The position numbers were made by a program, and so were the translations under genes. Of a DNA stretch of 16,245 nucleotides, positions 12,883 to 16,245 are shown piece by piece. This DNA comes from an uncultured Duncaniella sp. (lineage in GTDB: Bacteria; Bacteroidota; Bacteroidia; Bacteroidales; Muribaculaceae). The notes under the pieces were generated by a model. The model was not told the DNA's origin. It worked only from the letters and a program-made list of their open reading frames with translations, and made no database searches. The stretch lies in the NCBI RefSeq assembly GCF_910577345.1, contig NZ_CAJTMT010000036.1, positions 1 to 16,245 of the forward strand. The letters run 5' to 3'. Numbering within the stretch: position 1 is the stretch's first letter; every line of letters starts with the position of its first letter.

Positions 12883-15459
12883 TTATGCGCGCGGGCCGAG
12901 AAACAATGATTTAGCACGGAGATGGAGATTGAGGATGAAGTTGTGGCGGTGGGGGCTGAGTACGCGCAGAGGCGGCAGATGGGAAATCTCGCCCCGAAGC
13001 TCTATTCCGGTCAGCAGGTCGGAGCGCAGGGTTCCTGCGCCGTTGTCGCCACGGATTTCGATGCGTCCGGTTTCAACATTTCCGAAAAGCGGCAGCTCGA
13101 AGTCATACCGGCCCGAAGCAAAAGCGCTGTTCCTGCATCCGATACTACCACCGGATAGCTTGGCGTTCGTGGTGCCGGATTTTGCAGCAATAGACGCACG
13201 ATAATAAATATCGACACTCTCCTCATCGCTCTCACGGCAGAAATCGTAGAGCTGACCGTCGGCATCTATTCCGACCACCTCACCGGCCACAGAGAGTAGC
13301 GACCGCGGTTGAGGCGCACTGCGGCTGTAGAGCAGGCGTCCTTGCAAATCAGTCATCACGGCATCCGGAAAGAGAGGTGTGGCCACATTTCCTTCAATCA
13401 GTGTGAAATTCTCGGGGCAGGGATGGTCCGGGGAATGGAAGCAGGTCAGTTCACCGCGCCGTGCGTTCCAACCGAGACTCCGCGCACCTGTAAATGGACG
13501 CAAGGTGGTCACTTTCTGACCGGAAATCTTCACAAGGTCCTCCCCGGCAAGCAGGGCTATCGAACTGTCGCCGAGTTCACAGACCGCATCTCCACTCCCG
13601 ACGGGGCGACTGTCAATGCGCCTTACCGTCAGCCGCGTCCGCGCGGAGTTGACGGTCAAGGCATGGGTACCGCCCGACCCGAACAGATAGAATCGCGCAC
13701 TTCCCGCTTCCCATCCTCCCGCCGAGGAGGGTGCGGCCCTCAGCGCGACAGGCTTTCCCTCGGAAGTGTCGGCCACGGCTACTGCCCTGAGCGGATCGGA
13801 GGCGGAAGCGACGGCTACCATCCCCGGGAACGGCAAAGAACGTGGTGACTCGGTCGGGAGAATGAAAGCAGGCATGTCGGGCTGCATTTTCACCGGCGCG
13901 CCTGTCTCCGAGAGCCAGTAGGCAAAACGGCCGGAGGGGTCGGGACGCAGAGGGACGGAAAGGTAGCGGTTGTCGTAGAACAGTTCGAGCTTCACGGCAT
14001 CAGCCGACGGATATGTGAGCAACGGCGACACAGCCCCGATTGAAAAACCTCTGACTATTCCGCTGCGCACACAGGAGGATCCGTCGGCAAAGGTCACCTT
14101 CGAGGCTACAGCAGCCGTGTCGGGCACGTCCGGATCGCTTTCGGCAGTCTCGACCGCAAACTCGCAGGGGAGCCAACCTTTGAAGCGCTTGGCAGCGACA
14201 TCGGTATAGGCTATGCAGTCGCCATCCTCATCGCCCGCACCGGCGCAGAGCCAGTGGGAGGCGGAAAGAGTGTCGGCCACACGTCCGCGCGATGCGATTG
14301 AAGCAAGGGCCTCACGGCTCTCGTCAATCAGCTCGTCGAGGAGTTCGATTTCGCGTCCCGTCACGAGTATGGGGCTGTAAAAGGGATACTCTATGCCATT
14401 CCAGACACCCTTGACGGGGTTGAAACGGGCGGTGCCGATGCTGCGGACACATACGTCGAGTCCGGCAAGCACATCCTCGACAAGCGAACGCAGACGCGAC
14501 CCATAGCCACCCTGTGTCGCCACTGCATCGTTCACACCGGGAATGTGGACACGCAAAGTGCCTTCCGTAGCCGTGAAGGCCCCGAAGCGGTATGGAGCAT
14601 AGCCACCGCCATCGTAGGGATGGAGCTGGGGCGTGGCCATGATACATACATCCCCCACGACATCGTGCCACTCCTCGCCGAGTGGAGCGCAGGGTTTGAG
14701 CATGACGCTGAAAGCCTCGACCGAGACAGTCTGCTCGCCCACCGTCGAGAAACCGTTACCGCTAAGGCTGAGGTCGACACTCAGCAACTGCTGCCCGACG
14801 GAAGAGGAGACCATGACAGGCGCGGAGGTGTAGAGCACACGCCCTTGGCGGTCAAAGAGGCAATAGCGCACAATCACGGGCTGAAAGAAGAGCATACGGG
14901 CATTGGCGGCATAGCCGATGGAACAGTAGGCATCCCGCAGGAGGTTGGCAACAGTGCCCTCGTCGGCTTCCGTCAGGCGCGACGAACGCGCCGAGTAGCT
15001 CCCGCGCAGGGTGCAGCCGGCGATTTTGGCAGAGAGCCTCCCTTCGTCCTTGCGGACAATTGCCAAAGGTTCGGGCATGGCGGCAGCGCTGCGCCATGTC
15101 CATTCGCCGTCATCGTTGACGAAAAGCCACATCATGGCTTCTTCATCGCCCATCAACACAAGGTAGCGGTCACCGCTGCGGATGATTCCGCACGGACAGC
15201 CGGGAGCTTCGGGGAGAGCCGTCAGATTCTCGCCGTCGTAGCAGAGCAGTACTCCGCCATATTCCAAAAACAGATATTCCCTGCCGTCGGGCCCGATGAT
15301 ACGGCCTCCGGGCAGCAGACGCGCGTCGCGCAGAAGAGTTTTGAGCCGGAGCGGTACCGGCTTACCGACAGCCTCAAGGCCGTCGCCACGATCCGACGGT
15401 CGGAGGTTATGACAGATTTCGACATCACGATGATGGAGGGGAGAGGAGGAGAAACGCAT
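12883..15459 (-). CDS. Large unrecognised protein, partner of the terminase gene
   Basis: An 858-residue protein I do not recognise. The N-terminus reads MRFSSSPLHHRDVEICHNLRP, then SDRGDGLEAVGKPVPL. The next part is rich in short strand-turn units such as GREYLFLEYGGVLLCYDGEN and GDRYLVLMGDE, which suggests a beta-propeller or other beta-rich fold at ~40-140. Similar strand-turn units recur at ~560-750 (for example LQGRLLYSRS, GEVVGIDADGQLYDF). The C-terminus (~750-858, with RASIAAKSGTTNAKL and RIEIRGDNGAGTLRSDLLTGIELRGEISHLPP) looks like a compact beta domain. There is no signal peptide, membrane segment or nuclease motif. It is immediately upstream of the terminase gene and has its own promoter. 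A structural phage protein such as a tail or DNA-stabilisation protein is one guess from shape and context only. The long, open, high-GC frame with no decay suggests it is maintained. Confidence 0.8.
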   Translation of the reverse strand: MRFSSSPLHHRDVEICHNLRPSDRGDGLEAVGKPVPLRLKTLLRDARLLPGGRIIGPDGREYLFLEYGGVLLCYDGENLTALPEAPGCPCGIIRSGDRYLVLMGDEEAMMWLFVNDDGEWTWRSAAAMPEPLAIVRKDEGRLSAKIAGCTLRGSYSARSSRLTEADEGTVANLLRDAYCSIGYAANARMLFFQPVIVRYCLFDRQGRVLYTSAPVMVSSSVGQQLLSVDLSLSGNGFSTVGEQTVSVEAFSVMLKPCAPLGEEWHDVVGDVCIMATPQLHPYDGGGYAPYRFGAFTATEGTLRVHIPGVNDAVATQGGYGSRLRSLVEDVLAGLDVCVRSIGTARFNPVKGVWNGIEYPFYSPILVTGREIELLDELIDESREALASIASRGRVADTLSASHWLCAGAGDEDGDCIAYTDVAAKRFKGWLPCEFAVETAESDPDVPDTAAVASKVTFADGSSCVRSGIVRGFSIGAVSPLLTYPSADAVKLELFYDNRYLSVPLRPDPSGRFAYWLSETGAPVKMQPDMPAFILPTESPRSLPFPGMVAVASASDPLRAVAVADTSEGKPVALRAAPSSAGGWEAGSARFYLFGSGGTHALTVNSARTRLTVRRIDSRPVGSGDAVCELGDSSIALLAGEDLVKISGQKVTTLRPFTGARSLGWNARRGELTCFHSPDHPCPENFTLIEGNVATPLFPDAVMTDLQGRLLYSRSAPQPRSLLSVAGEVVGIDADGQLYDFCRESDEESVDIYYRASIAAKSGTTNAKLSGGSIGCRNSAFASGRYDFELPLFGNVETGRIEIRGDNGAGTLRSDLLTGIELRGEISHLPPLRVLSPHRHNFILNLHLRAKSLFLGPRA

Positions 15460-15479
15460 GGTTGTAAGGGGGATTTGAG

Positions 15480-15523
15480 GTTATTTTTCTGCAAAGAGTG
15501 TTTTGATGTTATTTTTCTGCAAA
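15480..15523. repeat. 16-bp direct repeat in the leader of the 858-residue gene
   Basis: GTTATTTTTCTGCAAA occurs at 15480-15495 and 15508-15523, a period of 28 bases. On the minus strand the upstream copy overlaps the end of the TATATTTG promoter element and the other lies ~35 bases before the ATG. It could be a duplicated operator or a local duplication. Confidence 0.6.
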
Positions 15524-15527
15524 TATA
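15520..15527 (-). promoter_or_regulatory. Promoter -7 element of the 858-residue gene/terminase unit
   Basis: On the minus strand TATATTTG, preceded by G-rich sequence and, 13 bases upstream, a T-run ending in GG. The -7 match is exact but the -33 box is poorly placed. The leader would be ~55 bases to the ATG at 15459. Confidence 0.55.
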
Positions 15528-15754
15528 CCCCATCCCACCCCCAAAAAGGTGCGATAATGCAAACCACCCCTCAAAAAAACCTGAAAACCCCAAAAGTCCG
15601 CCACCTAAAAAAGTCCCCCAAAAAAGTCCGAAACCTAAAAAAGTCCACCCCCCAAAAATCCGCCTCTCCCCAAAAGGCCTAAACCCCACCCTAATCCATA
15701 AAAGCAATCTAAAAAACCATCATATCCATACCAAAAAACATCATACCCATCCAT
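15528..15754. other. AC-rich, low-complexity gene-free tract
   Basis: The plus strand is dominated by A and C, with very few G. The motif AAAAGTCC recurs at 15592, 15609, 15622 and 15639 with 13-17 base spacing. The minus strand is accordingly G/T-rich with several GGGG runs. It lies upstream of the 858-residue gene. No gene is seen; a reading frame across it on the plus strand is proline/lysine low complexity and is not credible. Confidence 0.7.
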
Positions 15755-15782
15755 TGTAGGGACGCGCTGTAGCGCGTATGCC
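15755..15782 (+). repeat. 28-bp palindromic repeat, copy 3
   Basis: Identical over 28 bases to 2897-2924 and to the reverse complement of 3009-3036. Here it stands in non-coding DNA, which shows the element is dispersed rather than part of folK. Confidence 0.9.
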
Positions 15783-15920
15783 AAATAAAATAGGTATCAC
15801 CTTATGGCAACCAATAAACCGCGAAGAAGCATCACCTTACCGGATGGCAACCAATTAGCGACATGACATTCCCGTGCCGGATGGCAGATAACAAGCTGCG
15901 CAGCAGCAATGCAATAATAG
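15783..15920. other. Gene-free spacer with short direct repeats
   Basis: ATCACCTTA followed by TGGCAACCAAT occurs at 15796-15815 and again, with CCGGA inserted, at 15831-15855. CCGGATGGCA recurs once more near 15877. Otherwise I see no gene, RNA or promoter here. Confidence 0.5.
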
Positions 15921-15992
15921 CCCCGCATCGAGCGGCGACGCAATGAAGCCCCCAGGGCGAAATTGCGTCACCGCGAAGGTGTGTGGGTAAAT
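15921..15992 (+). repeat. 72-bp hairpin repeat, copy 1
   Basis: Matches 16174-16245 over 72 bases with two mismatches. It contains a nested hairpin: GCGG-c-GACGCAAT pairs with ATTGCGTC-a-CCGC around an inner GCCC-CCA-GGGC, with symmetric GAA/GAA internal loops. It looks like a REP-type structured repeat and contains no gene. Confidence 0.85.
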
Positions 15993-16010
15993 GGATGCCA
16001 TTTCCGCCAC

Positions 16011-16151
16011 GGGCATCGAAGATGTCCGACAATAACACACGCATCCGGATAAACAATGGGTAATATAAATTCGGGGAATTACCTATTGATGGTTAAACCA
16101 AACAATTGGCCTACACCTATCGGGGGATATTATAGGACATCTTCGATGCCC
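16011..16151. repeat. 17-bp inverted repeat enclosing 107 bp
   Basis: GGGCATCGAAGATGTCC at 16011-16027 is the exact reverse complement of 16135-16151. The segment between is AT-rich, non-coding, and holds a small GGTAAT/ATTACC hairpin. It lies between the two 72-bp repeats. Confidence 0.8.
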
Positions 16152-16173
16152 ACCCCTATGTATCAACCCATAA

Positions 16174-16245
16174 CCCCGCATCGAGCGGAAACGCAATGAA
16201 GCCCCCAGGGCGAAATTGCGTCACCGCGAAGGTGTGTGGGTAAAT
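16174..16245 (+). repeat. 72-bp hairpin repeat, copy 2 (runs to window edge)
   Basis: Second copy of the 15921-15992 element. One outer base pair of the stem is lost by substitution (AACGCAAT for GACGCAAT). The match continues to the last base, so the true repeat may be longer. Confidence 0.85.

Noticed and set aside
15528..15700. Definite G-quadruplex on the minus strand
   Set aside because: G runs are present but loops between them are long (12 or more bases), so no compact four-run motif could be shown.
14545..15759. 404-codon plus-strand frame opposite the 858-residue gene
   Set aside because: Antisense to a longer frame with promoter and operon context, and its end runs into the low-complexity Pro/Lys tract.
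15783..16245. tRNA or other known RNA gene in the right-hand gene-free region
   Set aside because: Hairpins there do not fit a cloverleaf and no T-loop or CCA-type end was found.

Overview
The window looks like chromosomal DNA of a gut-type Bacteroidales bacterium, probably close to Muribaculaceae (family placement is inference). Supporting signs are several promoters of the Bacteroidota form (TTG, about 20 bases, TAnnTTTG), a histone H1-like small basic protein, TonB-family proteins, the Bacteroidota style of IF2 and NusA, and almost no Shine-Dalgarno sequences. Nearly all genes lie on the minus strand; only the small histone-like gene is on the plus strand.

Layout, left to right. (1) 1-2432: a minus-strand operon reading leftwards from a clear promoter (2402-2432) to a clear terminator (78-103). 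It encodes two paralogous TonB-like membrane proteins with a cysteine-rich N-terminal domain. Between them is a short PflA-like radical SAM enzyme that overlaps the downstream paralogue by 10 bases. The first ~230 bp of both paralogues plus ~20 bp of leader are about 96% identical. (2) 2433-3600: folK (HPPK, folate synthesis), whose reading frame carries about 100 extra in-frame residues made partly of a 42-bp tandem repeat and two inverted copies of a 28-bp palindromic repeat. Other tandem repeats flank it. (3) 3593-8860: the conserved rimP-nusA-infB operon, with its promoter, a leader hairpin and an intrinsic terminator. (4) 8861-10434: a repeat-filled spacer, then an M16 zinc peptidase gene. 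(5) 10515-10971: a promoter and a histone H1-like gene, ending in a very long perfect palindrome. (6) 10992-15527: a two-gene unit made of an 858-residue unrecognised protein followed by an intact phage-type terminase large subunit, with no other phage genes visible. (7) 15528-16245: a gene-free end holding an AC-rich tract, another copy of the 28-bp palindrome and 72-bp hairpin repeats.

Most functional content is housekeeping: translation and transcription (rimP, nusA, infB), folate (folK) and proteolysis (M16). The accessory interest is in three places: the radical SAM/twin TonB-like operon, the repeat-derived insertion inside folK, and the orphan terminase with its large partner. Short palindromic repeats of at least three families occur between genes and inside one gene.
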